From Paramacrobiotus metropolitanus (taxonomy: Eukaryota; Tardigrada; Eutardigrada; Parachela; Macrobiotidae): a stretch of 64,000 bases of DNA. Every line of letters starts with the position of its first letter. The stretch's first letter is position 1. Shown piece after piece: positions 46,711 through 59,343 of the stretch. Location of the stretch: the NCBI RefSeq assembly GCF_019649055.1, contig NW_026570240.1:1-64000 (forward strand), in the 5' to 3' direction. A program made the position numbers and the translations under genes. The notes under the pieces were generated by a model. It saw only the letters and a program-made list of their open reading frames with translations, did no database searches and had not been told where the DNA came from.

Positions 46711-48349
46711 ATGGCCGAAGTAACGTTTTCTGTGACTAATCGTAAAGGGAAGGTTTTGATCCATAACGGGTACGAATACATCGAAGCGTGGAAACGTGCT
46801 GATGTTAAGACGGAAGACTGTCAAACTTGGCGTTGCAGAGATAACACTCGTTGTAAGGCCCGTCTATTTTACGTTAATGGCAAAGTAACTGAGCGCGACC
46901 AGCATTCCCACGCTCCCGACGTTGTGAAGGTCAACGCGAATTCCGCAAGACAAGTGCTGAAAGCGCGTGCAGCCACAACACTAGAAAGACCACGCCAAAT
47001 CATTGATGAAGTTCGCGCTGATATCCCGCTGATTGTTGCCGTTCAAATGACATCGTATGATGCCCTTGCCCAAACCATTGTACGCCAGAGAAAAGCTGCA
47101 GGTGTACCTGGCACACGCGTAAGCACCTTGGCAGATATTGATGAAAGTTATTTTTTAAAAGAAAATGCGCGTGGGGAGTCGATACTTGTTGCCGACACTG
47201 GACGGGAAGATGAGCACCGCATTATTGTTTTTGGTGGTTCCAAATGCTTTGATCATCTGGCAAATTCTGCTGTTTGGCTCAGCGATGGAACATTCAGCGT
47301 GAGCCCGCCTATCTTTACGCACCTGTACACTGTCCACGGCAATGTATGCGGATCAACGGTTCCCCTAATCTACGGATTACTGCCAAATAAGTGCGAGCTC
47401 ACATACCGCCGCTTTTTTAACATTATTCGTGACCAGTTGGTGGGGAAAAGTGGACAGGGCACGTTTAGTCCTGAATATATGATCATGGATTTTGAGCAGT
47501 CATCGATCATCGCATTTCGGGCGGTTTTTCCGGTTTCGAAATTACGAGGTACAAATGGCAAAATATAATAATAAATATCATGAACTATAATACTCGTACT
47601 ATTTAATATGATTATTATTATAAATACAGATAAATCATAAAATTATCCCTAATTTTAAATTAACCATTGTGCACGCAAACGCTGTAATAAATTGTTATTC
47701 AAAAAGGGAAAGTTAATTAGTACATAATATTTTTGTAGGTTGCAACTTTCATTTTGGTCAGAGTGTTTACCGAAAGCTTGGCAACCTGGGACTGGGACCC
47801 GCTTATGCAACTGACCCTGAATTTAGCCTGTCCTGTCGCATGCTGTTTGCGCTTGCATTTGTTCCGGTCAGGGATGTTCAACGCGTTCTGGCGGAGCTGT
47901 TGAAGATACCAGAATTTCCGTTCAAGCAAGGCGATGCCTTCATTGATTATTTACGAACGATATACATTGGGCATACCGCATTTTCAATTCCAGCGAACAA
48001 ATGCATCGCCACCAAACCTTTGTTTCCAGTGGAATTCTGGAGCTGTTGGGACAGACTGGAAAACGATGTTCATCGCACTACCAACCGCCTCGAAGCGTGG
48101 CATCGCGCCTTTTCAGATGCTGTGAATAAAGATCATCCTGGCATATATGCATTTCATGACCTTCTGGCACGGGAAATTTCACACCAGCAAACAGAGGTTG
48201 CGTTGCGAATGGCAGGTGCTGAACCAAAGCAGAAGAAAAAGTATGTTGAGGTCACCAGGCGCCTTAAGAAAGTCGCTTTGAGCTACGGACAGATGGACAG
48301 TGCGGACTACTTGAGATCGGTGGCTACAAACCTAGAAATACTGCTGTGA
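46711..48349 (+). CDS. FLYWCH-domain MULE transposase
   Basis: This is the transposase of the surrounding element. Exons 46711-47548 and 47739-48349 join across a 190-bp GT-AG intron, giving 482 residues. The N-terminus is a FLYWCH-type zinc finger (GKVLIHNGYEYIEAW, TWRCRDNTRCKARLFY, with HSHAP giving the His pair) that should bind DNA. The catalytic core is of the MULE DDE class: first Asp in WLSDGTFSVSP, second Asp in YMIMDFEQSSI, then the GCNFHFGQSVYRKL helix motif typical of MULE transposases, and the Glu candidate in TTNRLEAWHRAF. The tail ends LRSVATNLEILL. No frameshift or internal stop is seen. It could be domesticated, but the flanking inverted arrays favour a mobile copy. Confidence 0.9.
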
Positions 48350-48775
48350 AAACGGGGTGAACCATTGTAATTTGTTTTGTGTGACCTATTACATATTGTG
48401 TACAGTTAATTGCTAAGTGTCCAGCGTATTTGCATTTACGTATATCATTATATGATTATATCGGCGTTGCCGGTATACGTAACTGGCTAGCGTTCATAAT
48501 TTCCAATTTTCTGTTATTTCCAATTTCCATTTTTCTGTTTTCCAATTTCTGTTAGTTTCTTTTGTTTGTTGCATTTTCACTAGTAATTAAGCTGTGTACG
48601 CGATAGTAATGTACGCGATTGTAATGTGAGTACAACTTATCACGAACGTTATAATATTTCGTTATTACCATTATTATGTAATTAAATACGGCCACCTTAA
48701 ATACGTACTAAATACATGTATAATCCAACTGCACTTAATTAAATATCGAAAAACATAAATACCTTAATACCAATA
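48350..48775. other. 3' region of the transposase inside the element
   Basis: AT-rich sequence of about 425 bp between the transposase stop and the right array. No coding signal is seen. Confidence 0.5.
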
Positions 48776-49241
48776 CCAAAATGAATGGTGGCCAAAATGA
48801 CTGGTGGCCAAAATGAATGGTGGCCAAAATGAGTGGTGGCCAAAATGAAAGGTGGCCAAAATGAAAGGTGGCCAAAATGAATGGTGGCCAAAATGAATGG
48901 TGGCCAAAATGATAGGGTGCCAACTGCAATGGGATGACCGTGCATCCCCATCCGTTACCGGTGCCACCCGTGTAAACGATCGTCAGCTTCCGGTCAGCAC
49001 AGCTGTCGACCGTGCAAACCTCCCACACTATCACAGTAGATCGTAAGGTGCGACAAGATAGATACTCCGGGACAAAATCATATCTCTGGAGCAACCAGCT
49101 GTGCTTCCTTAGCTGTCCCCTTTCAGCTTGTTCCGCGGCGGCTCTTGCGTTCACGGAGGTGAGATTGATGTAAGTAGCCGCTGTTACTGCATGTACAGCA
49201 ATAGCGGAGAAAACCGGAACCAACAATACGTGTATATACAT
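48735..49241 (-). pseudogene. Secreted-protein ORF running into the MULE array
   Basis: From ATG 49241 the minus strand reads MYIHVLLVPVFSAIAVHAVT, a good signal-peptide candidate, followed by about 80 residues with a paired-cysteine pattern (YLSCRTL, WEVCTVDSCADR, GWGCTVIP). It then enters the 16-bp array, which it translates as repeating FWPPFILATFHFG-type junk up to a stop at 48735. The simplest reading is that the element inserted into, or rearranged, the 3' part of a host secreted-protein gene. The family is not recognised. It may also be a chance ORF. No continuation was found left of 45954. Confidence 0.35.
48776..48911 (-). repeat. Right 16-bp tandem array of the MULE (9 copies)
   Basis: CCAAAATG recurs every 16 bp nine times with the spacer AATGGTGG or close variants. 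It is inverted relative to the left array. On the minus strand it is open in all three frames, which explains the long ORFs across it. Confidence 0.92.
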
Positions 49242-51424
49242 TTATTAAAAACAACATGTACAATATTTTTCGCACCTTACTTGATTAAGTCAATGTATGC
49301 TATATTAGTGCGCTAATTTTAGTTTTTACTTGGACACAAGGTCACGGCAAAATTAAAAACTAAGAGCACACACTTCTTTCGAAATTTTCCTATGCAAACG
49401 GGATATAGAATATTATGTTGTATGTGCCCCAAAAAAACTGCGCTGAAGCACCCAATGGGGCAACTTCAAGTTTGCTGTTTCTAAATATAACGTATAATTT
49501 TTTTACATATTGGATTTATTTGGAAAAAATCTTGTGTAAAAAACAGTAAAGATATAAATTTTTAAACATGAAACTAATCCCCCTAACTGAGAAAACCACT
49601 GAGCGTTGGAATTCGAATGGCTCCATTCCAAAATCAAAAAAAACCCAGTATGTAAAATAATTTTGTCTTTCCAACGGTACCAAGAACAGCCAATTCCATT
49701 GCGGCAATGGATTACAAAGCGCGTAGAACTGTCCAAACTTTAATTCTAGTAAACATGGGTTTTTGTTTTTCGAAAATGGTCCTCTGCATATGCGCCGCGC
49801 AGAAAGGTAAACATACCACCACGCTACCTGCAGGCTGCATATAACGTTCATCAAATCGCAGTCTGCGCGCGGTAGCAGCGCAACGCAGACACGCAGCCCG
49901 CGTGCGGTTGTTTGCGGTTCGGTTTGAGAGGAGATGGCAGTTAAGTGAATCGAACGTACTGCTGGACCCGAGCGTCGTTTTAGACCCACGGTACCTTTTG
50001 ATCTTTTACACAGTTGTGCTTTTATTTGGATCTTCGATTTTCGAAAAAACATCCATTTTAAAGAGCATTTTTTTCTACCTGGGAAACTGTAGCTATTGTA
50101 ACTCCTCTGAAAATGAAGGCAAAACAATTACCTCGCCTTAAGAGTGTACTGTCGGTAAGATGCAAGCATTCGGAATTCACGTGTGCCCATTTTACATTAT
50201 GATTTGAATCCACACCGTATTTGACTTCACTCGAATGTTTAAATTTGCTCTATTGATACTAATTTATGTATGTACATCTATGTACCATGCGGTGTCTTGT
50301 GATCAAAATTCCCAGCTGGTGACGATCAATATGTTGCAAACTGTCTGTTTCAGTATAAAGCAAATTCTTAATTTCGGCCGGTATGGGTAATGAACAGTGC
50401 AATTAAGTAATTTTCTAATTATATCAGTAAGCGCAAGGTTTTATTAAGGTAAAGGTAAACGTTAACTTCGTAACAAGGAACAACCAAGGAATGCCCTTTG
50501 CAATCTTTCTTTACCAGATTACTGATAGAACCATCATTCCATTCTGATGAATGATTTTTCTTTTCATCTATGTTTCTGTCTCGAATTTCATAAAAATTAC
50601 TTTCTTCACATGATTTTGGAATACAAGAGCACCTTCGAGGCGTATTAAGATGTCGCTTGTACATAGATATAAAATATATAAAAACAGAAATAATTATGTT
50701 TTATTATACTTTCAAATATTGTATTTTTGTTAGCTAAATTTTGATATTATACTTTCATACTTATACTTCCATATATTGCATTTTACAAGCTTAATTGCGA
50801 TATCTTTTAGTTTTCCGTAGATTATCTTTCATGGCTTTTCAAGCAGAGGAGCGCTTTGTACAGTAATTATTTGCTTCCTTTGTTTTTTATAAAAATAATA
50901 TGATCAGAAAGGTTGATCACTCGCGCGCACACGTAGACGTACTCTATTGTACATATATATAGACCATAATTGTATGCATTACTTACATTTGCCACATAAA
51001 CTACTGGTACAATATAATAATATTATAGTAACTCGTGATTTCTAACGTGCATCAAAATGGCTTCGACCGAAAGATCGTTACCATGTTATAGGCCTGCGGG
51101 CCGGCCTGCCTATACTGAAACAACACAACCAGCTTTGTACGGAAGCAAATGAATGGAACTTTATCCCAATGGTCAGCCATGGGCGCGTGTGGCGTCGTCC
51201 AGCTTGCTAATTGATCCAGCATGCCCCGCCTTGGATCGTGCCGGCGTTTGCTGCACCCAATGGACTACCGAACAATTTACTTTCACGATGACTGCCGGTC
51301 AGGTTGTTTCGAAGCCGTTACACACATCAGTCTGCTTTATTATTTTCGGCCTCCATTCAGCAACTTCGAAGTTGGTCGGTGCAAGTTAATTTTCATAGAC
51401 CTGACTTCTTCGCAGACCTAAATT
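49242..51424. other. Gene-poor region upstream of the first bHLH gene
   Basis: About 2.2 kb without a supported gene. It probably includes the promoter and control elements of the achaete-scute gene at 51.4 kb. A 203-codon minus-strand ORF (49516-50127) has no protein-like features. Confidence 0.5.
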
Positions 51425-52114
51425 ATGGATTTCAATTTGAGCTGTATGCCTGCTAACATTTTAACCAGCTCATACGATCAGCATCACAATCGTTTGAATA
51501 TTAATGCGCCACCGGTTATACGGAAAGCCAGGAAAATGCGGACGCCGAAAGCACCCACTGCAAAGAATGCCAGAATTGCCCAGTCGACACCCGTCATGGA
51601 CCGCGATAAACGCTCATCCCAATTGAAAGCCTACAGTTATGTCGCATCTCCGCAGCCGGCACAGGTAGCGCGCCGAAACGAACGGGAACGCAATCGGGTT
51701 AAGCAAGTCAATATGGGATTCGCCAAACTGCGTCAGTACGTTCCGACCGGCAACGGAAATAAAAAACTCAGCAAAGTGGAAACACTGCGCTCCGCCGTGG
51801 AGTATATTCGTGGTATGGAGAGATTATTAGGCGAACAATCGCTTAATGGATTTGTCAAAATCAAGAATGAGAAGGATGCCGTTCATGTGCCGGAAGACAG
51901 CCGATCGATGACAGCAGAGAATGAAGCATTCACGGCAGCAACAAGTGCTGTGCTATGCTGTATGAACAATTGCTCCTCTACCAGTTGCATCACGACGGAC
52001 AGCGGCCATCTGTTGGATCAAGCTGCCTCTTCATCGGTAACTGCTCATTCCGATTTCGATTTTTTGAAGATTGAAGAGAATAGTGATGAATTTTCTTGGT
52101 ACATTCCGCAGTGA
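51425..52114 (+). CDS. Achaete-scute family bHLH transcription factor (A)
   Basis: This is a proneural class A bHLH factor, expected to pair with an E-protein (daughterless type) in the nucleus and bind E-box DNA to promote neural fate. It is a single exon of 229 residues from ATG 51425. The bHLH is complete: basic region [17 protein letters not shown], helix 1 [11 protein letters not shown], a short loop, and helix 2 [20 protein letters not shown], all canonical for achaete-scute/ASCL1. The C-terminus [13 protein letters not shown] recalls the short conserved end of achaete-scute proteins. The N-terminal part is basic and low-complexity. Intron-free structure is usual for the family. It is the first of three related genes within about 10 kb. 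Confidence 0.93.
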   Translation: MDFNLSCMPANILTSSYDQHHNRLNINAPPVIRKARKMRTPKAPTAKNARIAQSTPVMDRDKRSSQLKAYSYVASPQPAQVARRNERERNRVKQVNMGFAKLRQYVPTGNGNKKLSKVETLRSAVEYIRGMERLLGEQSLNGFVKIKNEKDAVHVPEDSRSMTAENEAFTAATSAVLCCMNNCSSTSCITTDSGHLLDQAASSSVTAHSDFDFLKIEENSDEFSWYIPQ

Positions 52115-55100
52115 ACTGAATCTTCAGCCGAATGTTTGCGCTCGTACACCGGCACTGACTAATACGTAACTGATTTATTTGTAATAGAAACTTACTTTAA
52201 CTGCTTGATAGCAAAAAAGGTTAGCGTCACTGTTGGAAATAGATTTTGTACATATTATAATCCATATGTTTTGCTCAATAGTGTTTGGCGGCTGACTGCC
52301 AATTTTTTTGCGCTTGCATGCCGACTGCGATGTCTGTCTTTGGATTAGCCTGATTGGTTAGGCATGGTACGTCCAGCTTTGATTACCGAATAAAATGCGG
52401 AAATTCTGCTGGTTTTTGAGAAACACACACCGTAACAGTCATTCTTCTTCGAAATAATTGATTGTACAGTACTTGGCCGTACTGTAGTAGTAAATTTTGC
52501 CACAAAATCGCATGTTTTTTACGGAAATATGAATATCAGTTTCTCAATTCAATTCTTAACTGCAATTGTTGTTAACCACAAATACTGGTTCAATAAAAAA
52601 GCGCTCTACCAAATCCTTCCAAATCTGCAAAAAAATGTATTAATTACTGTGTAAATGTATAATATACTACGCCCTACCATATCGCAACAACGTTATTTAT
52701 CGAATAAACATGCACTTTTTTATTCTTTTTCAAAAGAATCGTTGCATGCAACGCTCGGCTTCAGTTCCCTTCGTCGCGCTAAACCTGTTGACAATTATAT
52801 ATTATTTGAACTTCTGAATAATTTTCTCTGAACTTTTAGTTTTACTCGATGTTTTTTACATCAAAACACGGTAAGCACGCCAGAATTCAGTAATTTCTTT
52901 TCGTTTTATAGTCGTTGACATTTTAATACCAGCTAATACCCCGCTATCGAACTTTTAATAATTGTAATTCAACCGCCATCCCGCATCTGAAAACTGAAAT
53001 ATCGCCTCATTGATTCTCTGTTCTTTCAATGGTCAATATGACTAGTAAGACTGATGGAGAGAGAAACGTATCCGGTTAGGGACGGACAGTTTGCATGGCT
53101 TACTGAATGCGCAAATTAATGCATGCACGAACAAATCGGTGATCAAACAAGGAAATATAATCCAGCTAGACGTTACGGCGCGGATAGCCCTCTTTTTCTG
53201 AATGGAAAAGGGCGTAAGGGTGCTGAGAAAAGGACAATGGCTGGTAGGTCTTTATCGCCCACTCCCTACTTCTTTGTCGCACGTTCCTCTGCCTCAGGGG
53301 AGACAAAAGATCCATCTTCTCCAGTCTTGACAAAAATCGCAATGAACGCGCAAGGCAGAGTGTGCACATATATATATATTGACGCCGCTCTCCTGAAATG
53401 ACCTTGCGTCCGGTCGCCGTCGCACCTCATTGTCCAAAACACTAATTTCTTTAGCTCACCTCACGAAGAGGATAAATACCGCTCCAAGCTTGTAAGGATG
53501 TCCTTAAAAGTTCGACAACTGAGTGCTTCGCTACGTACAAAATTTTTGTGTACAATCATATTAAATGAAGTTCCTTCACAGCACATACTGCCATGCATTA
53601 ATGAGTTAGAAGGCCCAGTCTGCAAAACTAATCTCAGTGATCTACGAGTAGTACCGTAGGTCTATAAGATGCATAATGTTATATGGGTCATTTGCATAGT
53701 TTAGCAGCATTCTGTTGCGCTTTTCGGCTTTTGTACTGTACACAGTCGTTAACCACGTAGCTTCTGCTCCAAAAAATGTGCCCCTTGGAGGTGACAAATT
53801 GGGTTTGTACATTCAAAATAGGTTTAATATACGAGTATATATGCAAATATTTCACAAAATCCTATAAAACTGCAAGTCCTGGAAAAGCAGGACGTACATT
53901 ATTATAAACAAACGATGAATCGAACGAAAGCACAAAAGCCATGCGTGAAAATGTTTTGTTTGTCCAAGATGAAAATGTTGTTGCGAATAATAGCGTCATA
54001 TTGTTCATGTAAATCAAATAAGGCGGAATGCGCGGAAAGTCTGCACTTTGCCTGCACCAGGGGCTGTTAGTACAGCTGCAAGAACAGCTTCGGAGAGGAT
54101 GACCTTACCGACGCAACTGCGAATGTGAGGGAAACATTGCTTCTATCGTGCTTTTATAACGGCGAATATTTTTAAAAGTTTGCTCTTTTATTCATAATAG
54201 CTATACGTATTCAAGCATTAGTTGTCATGAGCTTAAACATACAGTAAAATACCTATAGGCATACACCATATCGAGATTCACCAGCCAGTATTTTTGCAAA
54301 AAGCCATAAGTTTCGTGCACTCGTATAATATTTGTGTAGTATAATTAATTTGTTTATAGAATATTTTCTCAGCGAACTGATTTGAAATGCAGTTATCAGC
54401 ATCTGGACTGCGATTGCGGTCTTATTCACTTTTGGCTTTCTTAAAAAAGTCACAAAGGTTTATACTTAAATAATTGATGTGATCGATATCAAATCATATT
54501 CTAATGAGCAGCTACACTCGTTGCTTTATTGGGTAGTTACTTCAGCAATATTAATTGTTACAAGATTTTCCCGATATAAATATTGTTAAAACTGTCGATA
54601 TAACAGTTTTATAAGTTGTTCCAAAGGCTGTTGAATGCGTAATAACTGATGTCCTAGTAAAATAATTTGTGCGACTAGTCCCGGGATTGCGTTTCCGACT
54701 TTCACGGCGGTTGGTCAATGGATGTCACAATTATTATACACCCACTTAGTAAAACTATTTTCACGAGGCCACGATAGTATCAAAAAACGCAGTTAATAAT
54801 ATTAATATGGCAAGGTGGTATTGAGCCATTTCTCCAGGATTTCTTTGGAGAATTCAGACCCCAACTGCGCCATTCATATTTTAAGTGCAGGCAGTGAACG
54901 GCCTGCACATAATTTCGGCACCTGCGACTGATATGGATAGCTTTATGCGTGCAAACCATCGCCGGCGACGGATGACTTCTTTCCTTAATGGGCCTTGTTC
55001 TGAGTCCAGCCGAAAGCACATAAACTGGACACCACCGTCAAGAGTGTGCCGGACTGGAGTGCTGCTGTCTCCGTTTTCCCTTGTGCAGCTCGCGTGTTGG

Positions 55101-58100
55101 TCGTACGCTCTATAATTCTTAAGTGTAGCCAGTCAGATATCAAAATGTATCGCCATAGAGTATGATCGATTGCCGCTAAAGGAAAGCCTTAATGACAGTC
55201 AGCCGCGATCTGCTCGGCTGCCTAATCAAAATTCTGGCGATGCACACGCAATTAACCGTTTCTTGTTTTAACAAGAACGATTGTTTCCAGGTCCGGTAAT
55301 ATATTCCGAACTAAAGTAGAAGTAATCAGTGGTATTGTTCTTGTTCATACCGGGGAAAAACTTTTTCTGTGATTCGGCATGACTTGGTCTGAAATTAAAT
55401 CAATAACTGGAAAAGCTGGCTACCGAAAGTAGCTAGTTATCTCCGGCATCATGCCGTTAATTAAACATTTAAATGGTAACATGAGGCATCTGAACACCTG
55501 TACCTAGAACGCACAGGAGCAAAAATGCCTGCGACTATCCTCATGATACATCAACTTGTCAACTGTCAAGCGCGTAGCTGTAAATAAACAAACTATGCAT
55601 GCATTGACAATGATAGCACGAAGAATATTGACCATGATATGGTGAGCTGTGACGTCAAAACAACAGCTATCACAGTAAAGTTAAGCTAGGCATTCAATAC
55701 TCATTCTGCAGAATTCATTAATGAATATTACCTGCGCCATAATTTTTTGAAAATATCCGGTACAACATTACTTAAAGGTTTTATGTATTTGCGCTCGTGA
55801 ATGTTCATACTATGTATACCCGTGCGATAAGTTCATAAAAGCACATGTTAACTATATACGGCAGCATTTTTGGTAAAGTTGTAACAAGTGGAAAAAGAAA
55901 TTACATTACAGCATAAACAGTAATAATTACTGTTGTGTACTATATGTGATTAATTTAACCCAGACTCAAATGAGTGCCGTAATTACAGCATACGTGCAAT
56001 AATAAAAGTATTTTTGCGAGTGCCAACAAATTATTTTAACAAATGGTACAAATGAAATTGCAAGTGTATTTCTTTATCTTCCTCAGTTCTCTTCTGCACT
56101 AGCGCTGCGTAGCTCAGTTGTCGAAGCTCGAAGTTTAGTTTCGTCATAAAAAAGTGTACCGAATGATGCTTTGTGCTTTTAAAATTAAATACCAACATTT
56201 GATAATAACCTTTGCCACAAATAAATCATTTTACCGTAGACCGGATGGAGGTTTATTGTGAACTGTCTTTGCTCTATCGTTCTCTTGCCGTGCCTTAAAT
56301 AAGTATTCACTTCCTTCAATGGATTTTGCGCCTTGACTACCGCTGTCATTCGTTATTAACTACCTATTATCGGTCCATCACTGTCTCGTTAATAAGAAAA
56401 TGAAGAGCAGCTCGTCTTCCACTTAACTATCTGCGGCATTCTGTATTTTAATAGCTTTCTGACCTGCATGCATAGGCATGTAGATAGGGGCGCAGTAGCC
56501 AAATTTTGTCCGTTTCTAAGTACTTTTGCTTCTGTCGAATGTTTTGAGTGTCGATATTTGATAAGGTCCTAAACATGAAGGGGTAACCAAACGAATCGAA
56601 TAAGACCCATTAGGGATACTGACCTTTAAATCGGTCATGATAGTCAGATTCTAACGATCCAGAGCAGCAACACTAACAAATAATCCAGTGCGGCTTCAGT
56701 TTTGTAATTTTTTGCAAAGTGTTAATTTGGTCATATTAATACAAGTATTTTTGCTGTTATAGTTGATCTGGACTGATCGCAAGAAAGTCTGAGGAGGTAG
56801 ACAGTGAGATGCAATGACCGAAATAATTTTTGTTTCCGCGCAAAGTAACGCATTATCCAGTAATATCCAGACCAATGAAAACTACTTACTGGTTAGAGCA
56901 GCGATACGTATTCTGTCCTTTTGATTTTATCGCCAAGCATTTTGTCTTGCAATACACATATTTACACTTTGTAGTATTGTACGATAACTGCGCAGCAAAA
57001 GAAATAGCAGTGCACAACAAAAACATACAGCAAAACGAAACCACATCTTACTATAACGAACTATTTGTAACTTACAAAAAATTAATAGATCACCATGTCA
57101 CTTGAATGCGTGCCAATGAATGCGTGTACTTGCGGCCATGTAAATGATGTAATAGGTTTTTATGTATTAAATCACAAGATTTACATTTTTTAAACTGTAC
57201 TTTTCATACGATGCAGATCTTTGCATGGCAATGAAAAGGCAATAAATATTCTTTAAGTTTTTATGTCTACTCCAGCATGGGTTTACGTTTATAAGCATTA
57301 TCATACCATTTTGATGAGCCGAAAATGTATCGGTTGTGGCAGCATACGATGCATTAAAAGATTGTCAAAATACTCAATATTGTTAGTCAATACGCGTGTC
57401 ATAGGCAGATGGTTTACTTTGTCATTTAAGTGATAAATCGATAATTCAGTCGTAAAATCGTCAATCAAACTGTTGCAAGATATTTGATCGGCGAATATAT
57501 TTCAGCATGTTGCATTCAGCAAAACAGACTGATACTTTTAACAATTAATAATCATACCGCCACTGACTCAAGTTGATGGATGATCGATACCTCCTACCGG
57601 CAACCGGTGATTCTTGTCGGCATCCATATAATTTAAAGGATACAAATTGTTATTAGACCTAACCGCACTGGTTCATTTTCATCAGGTGACGCATTTCGTT
57701 TTTTACTGACATTCTTTGGTGGTATATGCCATGTCATTTTCACAAATCAGAAAGCATTTAACTGGAGCTCGATCGGATTCATGGTCGTTTACAATATCCG
57801 CAAACATATGTAATTCGAATGTGTAATGTGCAGCACATTAACTGCGCAATGCACATTTTATACTTTATACTCGTAGTGCATAATGCATTACTGCTGTTTT
57901 TAACAATTAATCAGGGCTATAACTGAAAAACTGACCGTGAAACGCATGTGTTGGTAATCTAATGTTTCGTGCACTACTCGTACAGAAATGGACGATGCCG
58001 CCTCATCTTTAGTTGCAAGTTGCAACCAGCGTTTAATTACGAAAAAACTGAATTGTGAAACCCAAAACTTGAAACTAGTGCGTGGTTAAATTAAATCCAA

Positions 58101-58698
58101 ATTAAATGAAGAGCAGCTATGTATTTAATTAGCATACTTTAAAGTATAGTCATTACTAGTACTTCGTACTATCCTTTACAGATATCGATCATTTTATCAC
58201 CAAACTTTATCCATATTGCAAAGCTATCTGTTAATAGCCCAGCCCTGTATAATTATACTTTTCGAATTTTCGCATTTCTCGTCCAAAGTATAAGTGGTGC
58301 AAAAGCTTGCTGGACATAAGAGAGACATTATTAATTACCGCTTTCAGAATCTTATTTGGCAGAACTTATTGTTCCGATGATACTGTTGTAGTGTTAGTGA
58401 AGGAACCTGTTCCGTAACGGAGATCACATTCATCAACAGTATGGAATTTTGACTCAATCATCACATCCTACAAGAAAAAGCACAAAACAGAAACTTTTAT
58501 AGAACCTTTAAAAAGTTTGCAGTGTAATAGATTTCGATTTCCAAAAAAGTATGATCCAACTAATACTGCCTTTGGGAGTTTCCAGAATGATAGAATCGCA
58601 ATATACGATCCATTTTTACTTTAAAACATTAAACACACGGTTTTTTAATCGATTTCAAAAGTTTTAATATAATATATAACTTAATTTCAATTTATGCG
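52115..58698. other. 6.6-kb gene desert inside the bHLH cluster
   Basis: No ORF here has recognisable protein content and the longest are under 95 codons. It is the largest non-coding block of the window and lies between two proneural-type genes, so it probably holds enhancers. It includes the 3' UTR of bHLH A, with AATAAA at 52389. Confidence 0.55.
52389..52394 (+). promoter_or_regulatory. Candidate polyadenylation signal of bHLH A
   Basis: An AATAAA occurs about 275 bp after the stop codon of the first achaete-scute gene. Confidence 0.4.
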
Positions 58699-59343
58699 TT
58701 ATTTTAATTTGTGCATTATGAGAGCTATACGGTATACTTGAAATAAGGATTCCGAAGACGCAGACGATGTGCCACAACAGCGAAAAGCTTTCACTAATTC
58801 ATGATTAACGCTGGTTGAAGCGTAACGACGGTACTCCGGAAGTAACGGCGCCTTTCCACAGGATTTCGAATGAGAATCAGAGTGCGAATATTGTTCAGCA
58901 CTAGCGTTGCTTGCATTTAAGATTCGGCTCAAGTTGTCGATGTGATTTATTGCTAACCGCAACGTTTTCACTTTGGAAATGCGTTTACATTTTTGGCTGT
59001 AGGTCGGCAGGACTTTTCTTAATCTGGCAAAGGCAAAATTCACCGCCTGTACCCGGCGTCGCTCTCTTGCATTTCGTCGAGCGACACTTTGTGGCGCTTT
59101 TCCCACGATTGCCCGATGAATATTGCGGTTAAAGGTCACATCCGTTCCGCGCTGGCGGCGGAAGGTGGATTGTGTCACCGGTTTGCAACCTTCAAATGTT
59201 GAGCTATTTCTCGGCCTTCCTGCCAAAATTGGGGATAAAATATACGCGCATCCGCTGTCACAGTGCTTTATCGGAGGGGAAAGCTGGCACTGGTCGACCT
59301 CCTGTCGATTTTCGTATGGCGAAGATGCAAAAGGGTCACCCAT
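58699..59343 (-). CDS. Achaete-scute-like bHLH transcription factor (B)
   Basis: This is a second bHLH factor of the achaete-scute superfamily, with a nuclear DNA-binding role inferred. It is a single exon of 214 residues from ATG 59343. The bHLH sits mid-protein: basic region SVARRNARERRRVQAVN, helix 1 FAFARLRKVLP, loop YSQKCKR, helix 2 ISKVKTLRLAINHIDNLSRI. The order and the SKVKTLR core place it with achaete-scute rather than atonal or twist, but helix 2 is divergent (NHIDNL instead of EYIRxL). Flanks are serine-rich. It is on the opposite strand to bHLH A and the same strand as bHLH C 1 kb away. Confidence 0.87.
   Translation of the reverse strand: MGDPFASSPYENRQEVDQCQLSPPIKHCDSGCAYILSPILAGRPRNSSTFEGCKPVTQSTFRRQRGTDVTFNRNIHRAIVGKAPQSVARRNARERRRVQAVNFAFARLRKVLPTYSQKCKRISKVKTLRLAINHIDNLSRILNASNASAEQYSHSDSHSKSCGKAPLLPEYRRYASTSVNHELVKAFRCCGTSSASSESLFQVYRIALIMHKLK

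Larger units (their letters stand above)
45954..48911 (+). mobile_element. MULE-type DNA transposon with inverted 16-bp arrays
   Basis: The element is bounded on the left by four direct copies of a 16-bp unit (CATTTTGGCCACCAT, 45954-46015) and on the right by nine copies of the same unit in inverse orientation (CCAAAATGAATGGTGG, 48776-48911). Between them lies an apparently intact two-exon transposase. The inverted arrays thus act as subterminal or terminal repeats. Exact ends and the target-site duplication could not be fixed by eye. The reading frame has no stop, so the copy may be recently active. Confidence 0.72.

Noticed and set aside
48776-48911. CRISPR-like look of the regular 16-bp array
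   Set aside because: Units abut with no unique spacers, the context is eukaryotic, and the array is matched by an inverted array at the other end of a transposon.
49516-50127. 203-codon ORF on the minus strand between the MULE and bHLH A
   Set aside because: Composition is irregular, there is no domain or signal, and no splice partner; it is probably chance or an old repeat.
51153-51421. Two overlapping plus-strand ORFs just before bHLH A
   Set aside because: They are short, in different frames, lack family features and fit the 5' UTR of the bHLH gene.
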